Shown one piece after another: positions 26,675 through 35,048 of a stretch of DNA of 64,000 bases. The first letter of the stretch is position 1. Every line of letters starts with the position of its first letter. A program made the position numbers and the translations under genes. The stretch is from Massilia sp. Root351 (GTDB lineage Bacteria > Pseudomonadota > Gammaproteobacteria > Burkholderiales > Burkholderiaceae_D): the NCBI RefSeq assembly GCF_001425045.1, contig NZ_LMDJ01000012.1, positions 100,522 to 164,521 of the forward strand, given 5' to 3'. The notes below the pieces were generated by a model. That model searched no databases. It saw only the letters and a list, made by a program, of their open reading frames with translations, and had not been told where the DNA came from.

Positions 26675-27943
26675 ATGTCCGTTCCAGACCCTCGCCAGTT
26701 CTTGCTCGACCTGTACAACACGGCCATCAGCGCCGTGCATCCGCGCACGCTGCTGGCAGAATTCCTGCCGCAGCCCCCCGTCAACGGCAGAACCCTCGTC
26801 ATCGGCGCAGGCAAAGGCGCGGCGGCGATGGCGGAAGCGGTCGAGCGCAACTGGAACGGCCCCTTGTCCGGACTGGTCGTCACCCGCTACGGCCACGGCG
26901 CCAGGACCGAACAGATCGAGGTAGTCGAAGCGTCCCACCCCGTGCCCGACGAAGCCGGCCGGCAGGCCGCCGCGCGCATGCTCGACATGGTGCAAGGGCT
27001 GACCGAAGACGACCTGGTACTGTGCCTGATCTCCGGCGGCGGCTCAGCCCTGCTCGCCCTGCCCGCAGAAGGCATCACGCTGGCCGAGAAACAAGCCCTG
27101 AACAAAGCCCTGCTGCGCAGCGGCGCCGCGATCGGCGAAATGAACTGCGTGCGCAAACACCTGTCGGCCATCAAGGGCGGCCGCCTGGCCCTGGCCTGCG
27201 GCAAAGCGCGCGTGGTCACGCTGCTGATCTCCGACGTACCGGGCGACGACCCGCGCGTGATCGCCAGCGGCCCCACGCTGCAGGACGCCAGCACCAGCGC
27301 CGAAGCGCTGGCCATCCTGCGCAAGTACAAGATCGACATCCCGCAAAGCGTGCACGCCCACCTCGAATCGCCCGCCAGCGAAACGCCGAAACCGGGCGAC
27401 CCGCGCTTCGAACGCAACAGCCACCACGTCATCGCCACCGCGCAGGACGCGCTGGAAGCGGCCGCCGACAAGGCGCGCGATGCCGGCATCACCCCCTATA
27501 TCCTGTCCGACGGCATCGAAGGCGAAGCGCGCGACATCGGCCTGATGCACGCCGCCCTGGCGCGCCAGGTCATCGCGCGCGGCCAGCCATTCCAGCGTCC
27601 CTGCGTGATTCTGTCCGGCGGCGAAACCACCGTCACCGTGCGCGGCAACGGCCGTGGCGGGCGCAACGTCGAATTCCTGCTCAGCCTCGCGCTGGCCCTG
27701 GAAGCGGCGCCCGGCGTGCACGCCATCGCCTGCGATACCGACGGCATCGACGGTTCGGAAGACAACGCCGGCGCCCTGTACGCGCCCGGCACGCTGGCCC
27801 GTGCCGACGCCAAAGGCGTCAGCGGCAAGGCCCTGCTGGCCAACAACGACGCCTACAGCTTCTTCAGTGCGCTGGACGATTTGGTGGTGAGCGGTCCGAC
27901 CCGCACCAACGTCAACGACTTCCGCGCCATCCTCATCCTGTAA
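26675..27943 (+). CDS. ttuD: Glycerate 2-kinase / hydroxypyruvate reductase TtuD-type (MOFRL), copy 1
   Basis: A 422-residue protein of the DUF4147-MOFRL family, named either hydroxypyruvate reductase (TtuD) or, on biochemical grounds, glycerate 2-kinase that makes 2-phosphoglycerate from D-glycerate. Blocks: [64 protein letters not shown] and the MOFRL part [29 protein letters not shown]. The start at 26675 is preceded by GAGAG. In this operon it should convert the glycerate made by GlxR, feeding pyruvate kinase through enolase. A paralogue lies at 50882-52252. Confidence 0.9.
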   Translation: MSVPDPRQFLLDLYNTAISAVHPRTLLAEFLPQPPVNGRTLVIGAGKGAAAMAEAVERNWNGPLSGLVVTRYGHGARTEQIEVVEASHPVPDEAGRQAAARMLDMVQGLTEDDLVLCLISGGGSALLALPAEGITLAEKQALNKALLRSGAAIGEMNCVRKHLSAIKGGRLALACGKARVVTLLISDVPGDDPRVIASGPTLQDASTSAEALAILRKYKIDIPQSVHAHLESPASETPKPGDPRFERNSHHVIATAQDALEAAADKARDAGITPYILSDGIEGEARDIGLMHAALARQVIARGQPFQRPCVILSGGETTVTVRGNGRGGRNVEFLLSLALALEAAPGVHAIACDTDGIDGSEDNAGALYAPGTLARADAKGVSGKALLANNDAYSFFSALDDLVVSGPTRTNVNDFRAILIL

Positions 27944-27949
27944 TGCCCC

Positions 27950-27977
27950 GCGCGCCGTGCTCCCAGCACGGCGCGTT
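27950..27977 (+). terminator. Hairpin between ttuD and pyk
   Basis: CGCGCCGTGCT / AGCACGGCGCG, perfect 11-bp arms with a CCC loop, followed by TTT. It lies directly after the ttuD stop and would end or reduce transcription into pyk. Confidence 0.75.
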
Positions 27978-28027
27978 TCGCTTTGCCCGTCCAAAACCCC
28001 GTCCTTCGAAAACAATAGAGACCAATC

Positions 28028-29449
28028 ATGCGCCGTGAACGTAAAGCCAAAATAGTGGCCACCCTGGGCCCAGCCAGCTCCGAACGCAGCACCATCAAAG
28101 CGCTGTTCGAAGCAGGCGCCGACGTATTTCGCTTCAACTTCAGCCACGGCAGCCACGCCGACCACCAACTGCGCTACAACATCGTGCGCGACATCGAACA
28201 GGAACTGGGCCGCCCGATCGCCATCCTGGCCGACCTGCAAGGCCCCAAGCTGCGCATCGGCCAATTCAGCGGCGGCAAGGTGAACGTCAATGCCGGCGCC
28301 GAATTCGTGCTCGACCAGAATCCGGACCAGGGCAACGCCACGCGCGTGTGCCTGCCGCATCCCGAACTGTTCGCCGCGGTGACCGCCGGCCAATCGCTGC
28401 TGCTGGACGACGGCAAGATCCGCCTCGAAGTGCTGGCCAGCGACGCCACCTCCATCCGCACCCGCGTGGTCAACAGCGGCGTGCTGTCCGACCGAAAAGG
28501 CGTGAATGTGCCGGACGCCGTGCTGCCCATCCCCGCGCTGACCGTCAAGGACCGCCAGGACCTGGACTTCGCGCTCGACCTCGGCGTGGACTGGATCGCC
28601 CTGTCCTTCGTGCAGCGCCCGGAGGACGTGAAGGAAGCGCAAGCCATCGTCAAAGGCCGCGCCGGCGTGCTGTCCAAGCTGGAGAAGCCGGCCGCGCTGG
28701 ACCGGCTGGAAGAGATCGTCGCCGCATCGGACGCCGTGATGGTTGCCCGTGGCGACCTGGGCGTGGAACTGCCGCCCGAGCGCGTGCCCGGCGTCCAGAA
28801 ACGCATCGTGCGCATGTGCCGCAAGCATGGCAAACCGGTCGTGGTGGCCACGCAGATGCTTGAATCGATGATCAGCGCCCCGGTGCCGACCCGCGCCGAA
28901 GCATCCGACGTCGCCAACGCCGTGTACGAAGGCGCGGACGCGGTGATGCTCTCGGCCGAGTCGGCCAGCGGCGCCTACCCCGTGCGGGCGGTCGCCATCA
29001 TGAACCGCATCATCTCCGAGGTCGAGCGCGACCCCTCCTACCAGGCACTGATCGACGCCCAGCACGAAGCGCCGCTGGCGACCAAGGGCGACGCCATCTG
29101 CGCCGCGCTGCGCGACGTGACGCAGATCATCGGCGTGGTCGCCACGGTCACCTACACTACCTCCGGCCACAGCAGCCTGCGCGCAGCACGCGAGCGGCCG
29201 GCCGCACCGATCGTCAGCATCACTCCCAACCGCGACACCGCGCGCCGGCTGGCGCTGGCCTGGGGCGTGCACAGCACCGTCAGCGCGGACGTACACAGCG
29301 TGGACGAGATGGTGGCCGCAGCGTGCCGTACCGCACTGCGCGAGGGCTTCGTCAAGACCGGCGACCAGATCGCCATCGCCGCCGGCACTCCCTTCGGCCA
29401 ACCCGGCACCACCAACCTGCTGCGCCTCGCCGAAATCTGGCCGCAATAA
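28028..29449 (+). CDS. pyk: Pyruvate kinase
   Basis: A 473-residue pyruvate kinase converting PEP and ADP to pyruvate and ATP. Family blocks: RRERKAKIVATLGPASS, FRFNFSHGSHADH (catalytic Arg/Asn/Asp region), LADLQGPKLRIGQF, DWIALSFVQRPEDV, the metal site VMVARGDLGVELPPERVPGVQKRIVRMC and ATQMLESMI. The C-domain ends KTGDQIAIAAGTPFGQPGTTNLLRLAEIW. Being last in the glyoxylate gene group it completes the route from glycerate to pyruvate; a hairpin separates it from ttuD. Confidence 0.96.
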   Translation: MRRERKAKIVATLGPASSERSTIKALFEAGADVFRFNFSHGSHADHQLRYNIVRDIEQELGRPIAILADLQGPKLRIGQFSGGKVNVNAGAEFVLDQNPDQGNATRVCLPHPELFAAVTAGQSLLLDDGKIRLEVLASDATSIRTRVVNSGVLSDRKGVNVPDAVLPIPALTVKDRQDLDFALDLGVDWIALSFVQRPEDVKEAQAIVKGRAGVLSKLEKPAALDRLEEIVAASDAVMVARGDLGVELPPERVPGVQKRIVRMCRKHGKPVVVATQMLESMISAPVPTRAEASDVANAVYEGADAVMLSAESASGAYPVRAVAIMNRIISEVERDPSYQALIDAQHEAPLATKGDAICAALRDVTQIIGVVATVTYTTSGHSSLRAARERPAAPIVSITPNRDTARRLALAWGVHSTVSADVHSVDEMVAAACRTALREGFVKTGDQIAIAAGTPFGQPGTTNLLRLAEIWPQ

Positions 29450-29460
29450 TGCCGTAAACC

Positions 29461-29513
29461 AAAATGGGGTCAGGGTTAATTATTTTTGCAATATTAACCC
29501 TGACCCCGATTTT
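29461..29513. repeat. Long palindromic element, copy 1
   Basis: Left arm starts AAAATGGGGTCAGGG and pairs over 20 bp with the right arm ending CCCTGACCCC-g-ATTTT (one extra base) around the 12-base centre TATTTTTGCAAT. Apart from that base it is the exact reverse complement of copy 2 at 29610-29661. Such GGGGTCAGGGTTAAT palindromes remind me of REP-type units spread by RAYT transposases; that link is inference. Confidence 0.8.
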
Positions 29514-29561
29514 ACGAGATGCAACAGCATAGAAAGAGCCGGCTCGCGCCGGCTTGGGTGG

Positions 29562-29609
29562 TTACTCGCCACGCTGGTTGACTTGCCTACCGTCGGCGCG
29601 GGCGAAAAC
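29562..29609 (-). pseudogene. Remnant of a second guaD 3' end
   Basis: Read on the minus strand this gives VFARADGRQVNQRGE followed by TAA, closely matching the intact guaD C-terminus (AAGKQVHQRGE) that ends at 29713. Just beyond it, 29537-29554 is a stem with GCCGGC arms matching the terminator stem behind the real gene. Only about 15 codons survive, so this is a leftover of a duplicated guaD-like gene or a partial duplication of its end. Confidence 0.7.
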
Positions 29610-29661
29610 AAAATGGGGTCAGGGTTAATATTGCAAAAATAATTAACCCTGACCCCATTTT
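29610..29661. repeat. Long palindromic element, copy 2
   Basis: Perfect 20-bp arms (AAAATGGGGTCAGGGTTAAT and its complement) around ATTGCAAAAATA. Inverted with respect to copy 1; the two flank 96 bp that hold the guaD remnant. Confidence 0.8.
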
Positions 29662-29683
29662 GATGGACTGCAACTGATTCGAC

Positions 29684-29710
29684 AAAGCCGGCGTTTGCCG
29701 GCTTTTTTTT
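29684..29710 (+). terminator. Terminator between pyk and guaD
   Basis: AAAGCCGGC-GTTT-GCCGGC followed by eight T on the plus strand. Oriented best for transcripts coming from pyk, but its other side ends in TTT and it lies immediately behind the guaD stop, so it can serve both directions. Confidence 0.8.
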
Positions 29711-29712
29711 CT

Positions 29713-31032
29713 TTACTCTCCGCGCTGGTGGACTTGCTTGCCGGCCGCGTAGGTGGCGCTGATGGCGCGGTCGTCGCCCAGCAGGGCCAGCGCGAACAGC
29801 AGCTCTTCCAGGCTGTTGGTGCGCGTGCTGCGGCGTTCGAGCAGCGGCGTGGCTTTCGGGTCGAGCACGATGAAGTCGGCCTCGGCGCCGGCCACGAAAT
29901 TGCCTATCGTGCCTTCCAGCTGCATGCTGCGCGCGCCGCCCAGCGTGGCCAGGTAGAACATGCGCAGCGCGGGCATGTAGGTGCCGCCCATGCGCGCTAC
30001 TTTGTAGGTCTCGTTCATCGTTTGCAGCATCGAGAACGAGGTGCCGCCACCGACGTCGGTCGCCAGCGACAGGGCTACCTTGGCCTTGTCGGCCCCGGCG
30101 AAGTCGAACAGGCCGCTGCCCAGGAACAGGTTGGACGTGGCGCACATCGACACGGCGGCGCCTGTGGCGGCCATGCGCGCGCGGTCTTCGTTGTCGAGCC
30201 AGATGCAGTGCGCGTACATGGAGCGCGGACGCAGCATGCCGTACTTGTCGTACACGTCCAGGTAGCTGCGCGCTTTCGGGAACAGGGACTTCACCCACGC
30301 CACTTCGTCGGTGTTCTCGGCAACGTGGGTCTGCACGAAGGTGTCCGGGTAGGCTTGCGCCAGCTCGCCCGCCAGCTGCAACTGCGCCTCGGTGGAGGTG
30401 GGCGCGAAGCGCGGCGTGAGCGCGTACATGTTGCGGCCCTTGTTGTGCCAGCGCTTGATCAGCTCTTCGCTCTCGCGCGCGCCGCCCTCGGCGGTGTCCT
30501 GCAGGAAGTCGGGACAGTTCCGGTCCATCATCACCTTGCCGGCCGCCATGCGCAGGTTGCGCTGTTCGCTGGCGCCGAAGAACGCGTCCACCGATTCCGG
30601 ATGCACGGTGCAGTAGACCATTGCGGTGGTGGTGCCGCAGCGCAGCAGCTCATCGAGGAAGAAGTCGGCCACGCCGCGCGCATGCTCGGGGTCCTTGAAC
30701 TGGCGCTCGGTCGGGAAGGTGTAGGTGTCCAGCCATGGCAGCAAGCCGGGCGCCGGCGAGGCGATCATGTCGGTCTGCGGGTAGTGGATGTGGGTGTCGA
30801 TGAAGCCGGGCATGATGATCTTGCCGCGATAGTCGCGCACCAGCGTGCCGTCCGGGAGCGTGTTCTTGAGCTGCTCGTAGTCGCCTGCCACTTGTACGCG
30901 GCCGTCCTGGATCACCAGCAGGCCGTCTTCATGCCAGCGGTGGGCCTGGTCGCTGAACGCCGGGTCGGCGATAAAGTGCAGGATGCTGGCGCGAAAGGCC
31001 TTTACGCTTGTCTCATTTGGTATTTTGTTCAT
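29713..31032 (-). CDS. guaD: Guanine deaminase
   Basis: A 439-residue amidohydrolase (the same length as E. coli GuaD) that deaminates guanine to xanthine. The start at 31032 (MNKIPNETSVKAFRASI) is favoured over an in-frame ATG at 31092. Zinc ligands are visible: IIMPGFIDTHIHYPQ (HxH), TFVQTHVAENTDEV, MYAHCIWLDNEDRARM and SLATDVGGGTSFSM (Asp). Substrate block LPWLDTYTFPTERQF is typical of guanine deaminases. It supplies xanthine to the XdhAB dehydrogenase encoded at 45-49 kb. Divergent from the PurF-like gene over 185 bp. Confidence 0.95.
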   Translation of the reverse strand: MNKIPNETSVKAFRASILHFIADPAFSDQAHRWHEDGLLVIQDGRVQVAGDYEQLKNTLPDGTLVRDYRGKIIMPGFIDTHIHYPQTDMIASPAPGLLPWLDTYTFPTERQFKDPEHARGVADFFLDELLRCGTTTAMVYCTVHPESVDAFFGASEQRNLRMAAGKVMMDRNCPDFLQDTAEGGARESEELIKRWHNKGRNMYALTPRFAPTSTEAQLQLAGELAQAYPDTFVQTHVAENTDEVAWVKSLFPKARSYLDVYDKYGMLRPRSMYAHCIWLDNEDRARMAATGAAVSMCATSNLFLGSGLFDFAGADKAKVALSLATDVGGGTSFSMLQTMNETYKVARMGGTYMPALRMFYLATLGGARSMQLEGTIGNFVAGAEADFIVLDPKATPLLERRSTRTNSLEELLFALALLGDDRAISATYAAGKQVHQRGE

Positions 31033-31217
31033 GATTGCTTGGGTAGTTGGATGTAGGGCGGCAGGGTTAGACGAACTCTGACCACATGCCATGAGAGGCT
31101 ATCACCCGGTATGCGCGGTTTCATATCGCTGCGGTTATGGGCGCTATGCATGCGGCGCCCGCCTGCCCTGCGGCGTTGCGCGCTACTGTCTCGCTTGTAA
31201 TTTCGAGGAGTCCGACC

Positions 31218-32633
31218 ATGTGTGGCATCGTCGGCGTGGTTACGCACGCCCCTGCAAATCAAACCATTTACGATGCGCTGCTGTTGCTGCAGCATCGCGG
31301 CCAGCAGGCCGCAGGCATCGCTACCGACAACGACAGCGTGTTCGCCATGCACAAGGCGAACGGCCTGGTGACGGATGTTTTCCGCACCCGCAATATGCGC
31401 TCACTGCGCGGCAACGCGGGCATCGGCCATTGCAGTTGCGCTGCCTATGGCCCCTCGTGCGACGAGGAGGCACAGCCTTTCTATGTGAACGCGCCCTTCG
31501 GCATCACGCTGGCGCAAAACGGCTGGCTTAGCAACGGCGACGCCCTGCGCGCCGAACTGTCGGTGGCCGGCCGCCGCCATATGAACACCGCCTCCGATGC
31601 AGAAGTGCTGCTGAACGTACTGGCCCATGAATTGCACGCGGCCAGCCAGGGTGCGAGCTTCTCTGCGGACGCGCTGTTCGCAGCCGTCGCAGCGCTGCAG
31701 GCGCGCGTCCAGGGTTCGTATGCGGCGGTGGCGCAGATCGCGGGCCAGGGCTTGCTGGCGTTCCGCGACCCGCTCGGCGTGCGCCCCTTGTGCCTAGGGG
31801 CGCGCGGGTCTGGCGGGAGAACCGAGTATATGCTGGCCAGCGAGTCGGTAGCCTTGGACGGCATGGGTTTCCGCTTCCTGCGCGACGTGGCGCCGGGCGA
31901 GGCGGTCTTCATCGGCGCGGCCGGCACGCTGTCGGCACGCCAGCTGGTGGCCGGCTCGCAAGCGCCCGTCCCTGCCGCGCGCCCCAGCGCATTCGAATTT
32001 GTCAGCCTGGCGCGGCCGGACTCGGTGATCGACGGCGCCTCGGTCTATGCGGCGCGCCTGAAACTGGGCGAACTGCTGGCCGAACAGGTGCGCAGCGAAC
32101 TCGATGCCTCCGCCATCGACGTCGTGATGCCGGTGGATGACATCTCGCGCCCCGCGGCCATCCAGCTGGCGCTCAAGCTGGCCATCGACTATCGCGAGGG
32201 TTTTATCCAGCACCGCTATCCCGGCCGCAGCTTCGAGCTGCCGGCCGGCCCGGCCCGGCGCGCGGTGAGCCAGCGGCTGAACGCCATTGGGGCCGAATTC
32301 AAGGGCAAGCGCATGCTGCTGGTGGAAGACGCCATCGTGGATGGCGCGAGCAGCCGGGAGGTGGTGCAGCTGGCGCGCAACGCCGGAGCAAGCTACGTGG
32401 CGCTGGCGTCAACCGCGCCGCCGGTGCTGCATCCAAAAGTGTATGGCGTTGACTGGCCGGCGCGGCGCAAGCCCGCAGCCATGGGCGGCACGCGCGAAGA
32501 AATGCGCCGCACGGTGACGGCGGACGCGCTGGTGTTCCAGACGCTGCCCGCGCTGAAGGCCGCCATCGCCAGTGCGTCTCCGGCCTTGCAGCTACTGGAG
32601 ACGTCCTGTTTTGACGGCGAAGTCCTTCCTTAG
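31218..32633 (+). CDS. PurF-like protein (amidophosphoribosyltransferase paralogue) with degenerate active sites
   Basis: A 471-residue homologue of amidophosphoribosyltransferase, which normally makes phosphoribosylamine from PRPP and glutamine. Domain order is kept: N-terminal Ntn glutaminase starting MCGIVGVV (Cys2 present) and C-terminal phosphoribosyltransferase fold. However, the glutamine-binding RYPTAG block of PurF reads CSCAAYG (the Arg is lost), HNGNLTN reads QNGWLSN, and the PRPP loop DDSIVRGTTS reads EDAIVDGASS; the flexible KSVRxKLN loop reads RAVSQRLN. It is also about 30 residues shorter than PurF. Comparisons are with remembered PurF sequences. It lies among purine-breakdown genes and ends 4 bp inside the convergent hiuH gene, so a role as pseudoenzyme or PRPP/purine sensor is possible. 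Confidence 0.85.
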   Translation: MCGIVGVVTHAPANQTIYDALLLLQHRGQQAAGIATDNDSVFAMHKANGLVTDVFRTRNMRSLRGNAGIGHCSCAAYGPSCDEEAQPFYVNAPFGITLAQNGWLSNGDALRAELSVAGRRHMNTASDAEVLLNVLAHELHAASQGASFSADALFAAVAALQARVQGSYAAVAQIAGQGLLAFRDPLGVRPLCLGARGSGGRTEYMLASESVALDGMGFRFLRDVAPGEAVFIGAAGTLSARQLVAGSQAPVPAARPSAFEFVSLARPDSVIDGASVYAARLKLGELLAEQVRSELDASAIDVVMPVDDISRPAAIQLALKLAIDYREGFIQHRYPGRSFELPAGPARRAVSQRLNAIGAEFKGKRMLLVEDAIVDGASSREVVQLARNAGASYVALASTAPPVLHPKVYGVDWPARRKPAAMGGTREEMRRTVTADALVFQTLPALKAAIASASPALQLLETSCFDGEVLP

Positions 32634-32983
32634 CTGCCGCGGTACGTCGAGTAAGCCCAGGGCGACACCACGATAGGCACATGGTAATTCTGGCCCGCGT
32701 CCGCTATGCCGAATGCGATCACCACTTCATCGATGAAGCGCGGCGTCGGCACGGCCACGCCTTGCGCTGCGAAGTAGTCACCGGCGCCGAACACCAGTTC
32801 GTATTTGCCGATCTGGACTTCATCGCCGAACAGCAAAGGCTGCTCGCAGCGGCCGTCCTGGTTGGTGGTGTCTGCCTTTAACAACACTTTCTCGCCGCCG
32901 TCCACGCGGTACAGCTTTACCTGTACGCCTGCGCCAGGCTTGCCCTGCGTGATGTCCAAAACGTGTGTACTCAGCTTGCCCAT
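32630..32983 (-). CDS. hiuH: 5-hydroxyisourate hydrolase (transthyretin-related)
   Basis: A 117-residue transthyretin-like protein that hydrolyses 5-hydroxyisourate to OHCU, the step after urate oxidation. N-terminal LSTHVLDITQGKPGAGVQVKLYRV with the catalytic His, and the diagnostic C-terminal tetrapeptide YRGS. No signal peptide, so cytoplasmic. Its stop overlaps the convergent PurF-like stop by 4 bp. Confidence 0.95.
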   Translation of the reverse strand: MGKLSTHVLDITQGKPGAGVQVKLYRVDGGEKVLLKADTTNQDGRCEQPLLFGDEVQIGKYELVFGAGDYFAAQGVAVPTPRFIDEVVIAFGIADAGQNYHVPIVVSPWAYSTYRGS

Positions 32984-33135
32984 AGTGTCTCGCTTTCTTT
33001 ATAGGGTTGAAACAGGAACTCCTGTATGAAAATCATATACGGCACAGTACTGGCGGATATACGCGGCAACGGATAACAACCATGACACCGGCGGACATAA
33101 TCGGGCCTCCAATACAATAAAGAGGGAGACGCAAT

Positions 33136-33957
33136 ATGAACGCATTTCGAGTAGGCGCCGCCGGCGCAGTGGCCGTTCTGGCTTTCGCCACGGGCATGCA
33201 GCAGGCCAGCGCGGCCGACTGGAGCGACACCTCCATCGGCTACCGCTACGGCACCAGGTTCGCCGAGCCGTACAACACCAAGGACCTGGAAAAGCACATC
33301 CTGAACGTGACGCACGCCAGCGGCTACAAGTACGGCAGCAACTACTTCAACGTGGACTTCCTGAACTCGGACGGCGACGACGCCAATGCGCAGGAAGCCT
33401 ACGTGCTGTATCGCCACACGCTGGACCTGGGCAAAGTGACGGGCAAGGAATTCAAGTATGGCCCGGTACGCGGCCTGGGCTTCACTGCCGGTTTCGACTG
33501 GAACACCAAGAACGACCACAGCTATGACTCGAAAAAGCACATGGTAGTGGCCGGTCCTACGCTGATGCTGGACGTGCCGGGCTTCCTGAACGTGAGCCTG
33601 CTGGCGGTCTGGGAAAGCAACCATCCGCTGGGCGTGTCCAGCCGCTACAGCTACGACACGCATGCATTGCTGAACGCATCGTGGGGTATCCCGCTGGGCA
33701 AGTCGGGCTGGTCGTTCGAAGGCTACACCAACTGGATCGGCCACAAGGGCAAGAACGAATTCGGCGGCCCGACCGCGCCGGAAATCAACTTCGACGCGCA
33801 GATCATGTATGACCTGAGCGGCGCCGCCGGCATGAAGCCCAACACCCTGCGCGTGGGCCTGGAATACCAGTACTGGCGCAACAAGTTCGGCACGCCGCAC
33901 AAGGTGCCAGGCGCCACTGCCAAGACCCCGATGGTCCGGGCCGAGTACCACTTCTAA
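33136..33957 (+). CDS. Outer-membrane nucleoside-specific channel (Tsx/OmpK-like)
   Basis: A 273-residue outer-membrane beta-barrel. A signal peptide (MNAFRVGAAGAVAVLAFATGMQQASA) precedes a barrel of alternating aromatic strands: WSDTSIGYRYGTRFAEPYN, YGSNYFNVDFLNSDGDD, AYVLYRHTLDLGKV, ending in the OmpA-type terminal Phe (RAEYHF). The Tsx family takes up nucleosides, and the location beside guaD and hiuH supports uptake of nucleosides or purines for the breakdown pathway. GAGGGAGA lies about 7 bases before the ATG. Confidence 0.85.
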   Translation: MNAFRVGAAGAVAVLAFATGMQQASAADWSDTSIGYRYGTRFAEPYNTKDLEKHILNVTHASGYKYGSNYFNVDFLNSDGDDANAQEAYVLYRHTLDLGKVTGKEFKYGPVRGLGFTAGFDWNTKNDHSYDSKKHMVVAGPTLMLDVPGFLNVSLLAVWESNHPLGVSSRYSYDTHALLNASWGIPLGKSGWSFEGYTNWIGHKGKNEFGGPTAPEINFDAQIMYDLSGAAGMKPNTLRVGLEYQYWRNKFGTPHKVPGATAKTPMVRAEYHF

Positions 33958-33966
33958 CTGCCACCC

Positions 33967-33997
33967 GGCCGCTACCGCCTTTGCCGCGGTAGCGGCC
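33967..33997. terminator. Strong hairpin after the Tsx-like gene
   Basis: GGCCGCTACCGC (33967-33978) pairs perfectly with GCGGTAGCGGCC (33986-33997). No T-run follows on either strand, so it may be a Rho-assisted end or an mRNA-protecting 3' stem. Confidence 0.6.
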
Positions 33998-34018
33998 AGT
34001 ATCCAGGCGCACCCGTAT

Positions 34019-34297
34019 TTAGCCGCACCCGTATTGCGCCCACAGGGACTCAAACTCCAGCCGGCTTAGTTCGACGCCGTCAAAGTCATCGCTGGCATTG
34101 ATTTCGTCCAAAGACGGAACGGGAACGGTTCCCAGTACAACGCCCAGCGAGCTTGCCTCGCCCGAGGCGAAACCCACGCTGCCGTTTCTGAAGAACTCCA
34201 GCTTCCGCGTTTCATACCCGTTGCCGTCGATTTCCGAAACCAGCCGGAGCGGGTCATCCATATCCGCGTGTAGCCACTGTACGTCAATGAAGCGCAT
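34019..34297 (-). CDS. DUF6881-family protein
   Basis: A 92-residue protein beginning MRFIDVQWLHADMDDPLRLVSEID with the later block RKLEFFRNGSVGFASGE and a C-terminal EFESLWAQYG. I recognise this layout from the DUF6881 family, small proteins found in many proteobacteria and sometimes near polymorphic-toxin immunity genes. No toxin is seen here. The function is unknown. Confidence 0.7.
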   Translation of the reverse strand: MRFIDVQWLHADMDDPLRLVSEIDGNGYETRKLEFFRNGSVGFASGEASSLGVVLGTVPVPSLDEINASDDFDGVELSRLEFESLWAQYGCG

Positions 34298-34442
34298 CCG
34301 TATCCCTTTCAGACATTAGCCGGCCCGCTAGCATATCAGGTGCGCCGGCGGACCGCCGGAGCTGCCGCAGCCGCAAATGCACCTTGAGAAATCGGACTCG
34401 CGTGGTTATATTGCTCTTTACCGAAAGTCACCGAGAGTTGCC

Positions 34443-35048
34443 ATGCCCACCCTGGATCCGCGCGTCGACGCCTATATCGCCAAGTCCGCCGAGTTCGCCA
34501 AGCCCATCCTGGCGCATTTGCGCGCCGTGGTGCATGCGGCTTGCCCCGACGTGGAGGAGACCATGAAGTGGAGCTTCCCGCATTTCCAGTACAACGGAAT
34601 GTTGTGCAGCATGGCGTCGTTCAAGGCGCATTGCACGTTCGGCTTCTGGAAAGGCGAGTTGCTCGTTGAGGCGGGCGATGCGAAGACCAGGGAGGCCATG
34701 GGACAATTCGGCCGCCTCGCGTCGATCGGGGACCTGCCGCCGAAGAAGGCGCTGGAGTCCTATATTAAAAAGGCGATGAAGCTGAACGATGAAGGCGTGA
34801 AAGCACCCGCGCGCGCCAAGCCTGCCGCGCCGCGCGAACTGGTGGTACCGGACGACCTGGCCGAGGCGCTGTCCCGGCAGCCGCCTGCGCTGGACCATTT
34901 CAATGCGTTCAGCACCAGCAAGAGGCGTGACTATGTGGAATGGATGGAGGAAGCCAGGACCGAGGCGACACGCCAGCGCCGCCTGGAGCAGGCGGTAGAA
35001 TGGATAGCGGAGGGCAAGTCCCGCAACTGGAAATATGAGAAATGCTGA
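34443..35048 (+). CDS. DUF1801 / YdeI-type protein
   Basis: A 201-residue cytoplasmic protein: DUF1801-like domain at residues 1-115 (VDAYIAKSAEFAKPILAHLRAVVHAACPDVEETMKWSFPHFQYNGMLCSMASFKAHCTFGFWKG) and a C-terminal YdeI-type helical tail (LAEALSRQPPALDHFNAFSTSKRRDYVEWMEEARTEATRQRRLEQAVEWIAEGKSRNWKY). The start at 34443 (MPTLDPRVDAY) is favoured over 34377. Family members are of uncertain role, sometimes linked to stress or quorum signals. Ends 7 bp inside the next gene. Confidence 0.82.
   Translation: MPTLDPRVDAYIAKSAEFAKPILAHLRAVVHAACPDVEETMKWSFPHFQYNGMLCSMASFKAHCTFGFWKGELLVEAGDAKTREAMGQFGRLASIGDLPPKKALESYIKKAMKLNDEGVKAPARAKPAAPRELVVPDDLAEALSRQPPALDHFNAFSTSKRRDYVEWMEEARTEATRQRRLEQAVEWIAEGKSRNWKYEKC

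Noticed and set aside
27044..29446. 800-codon open frame opposite ttuD and pyk
   Set aside because: Composition is an antisense shadow of two well-supported enzymes; no domain or ribosome site.
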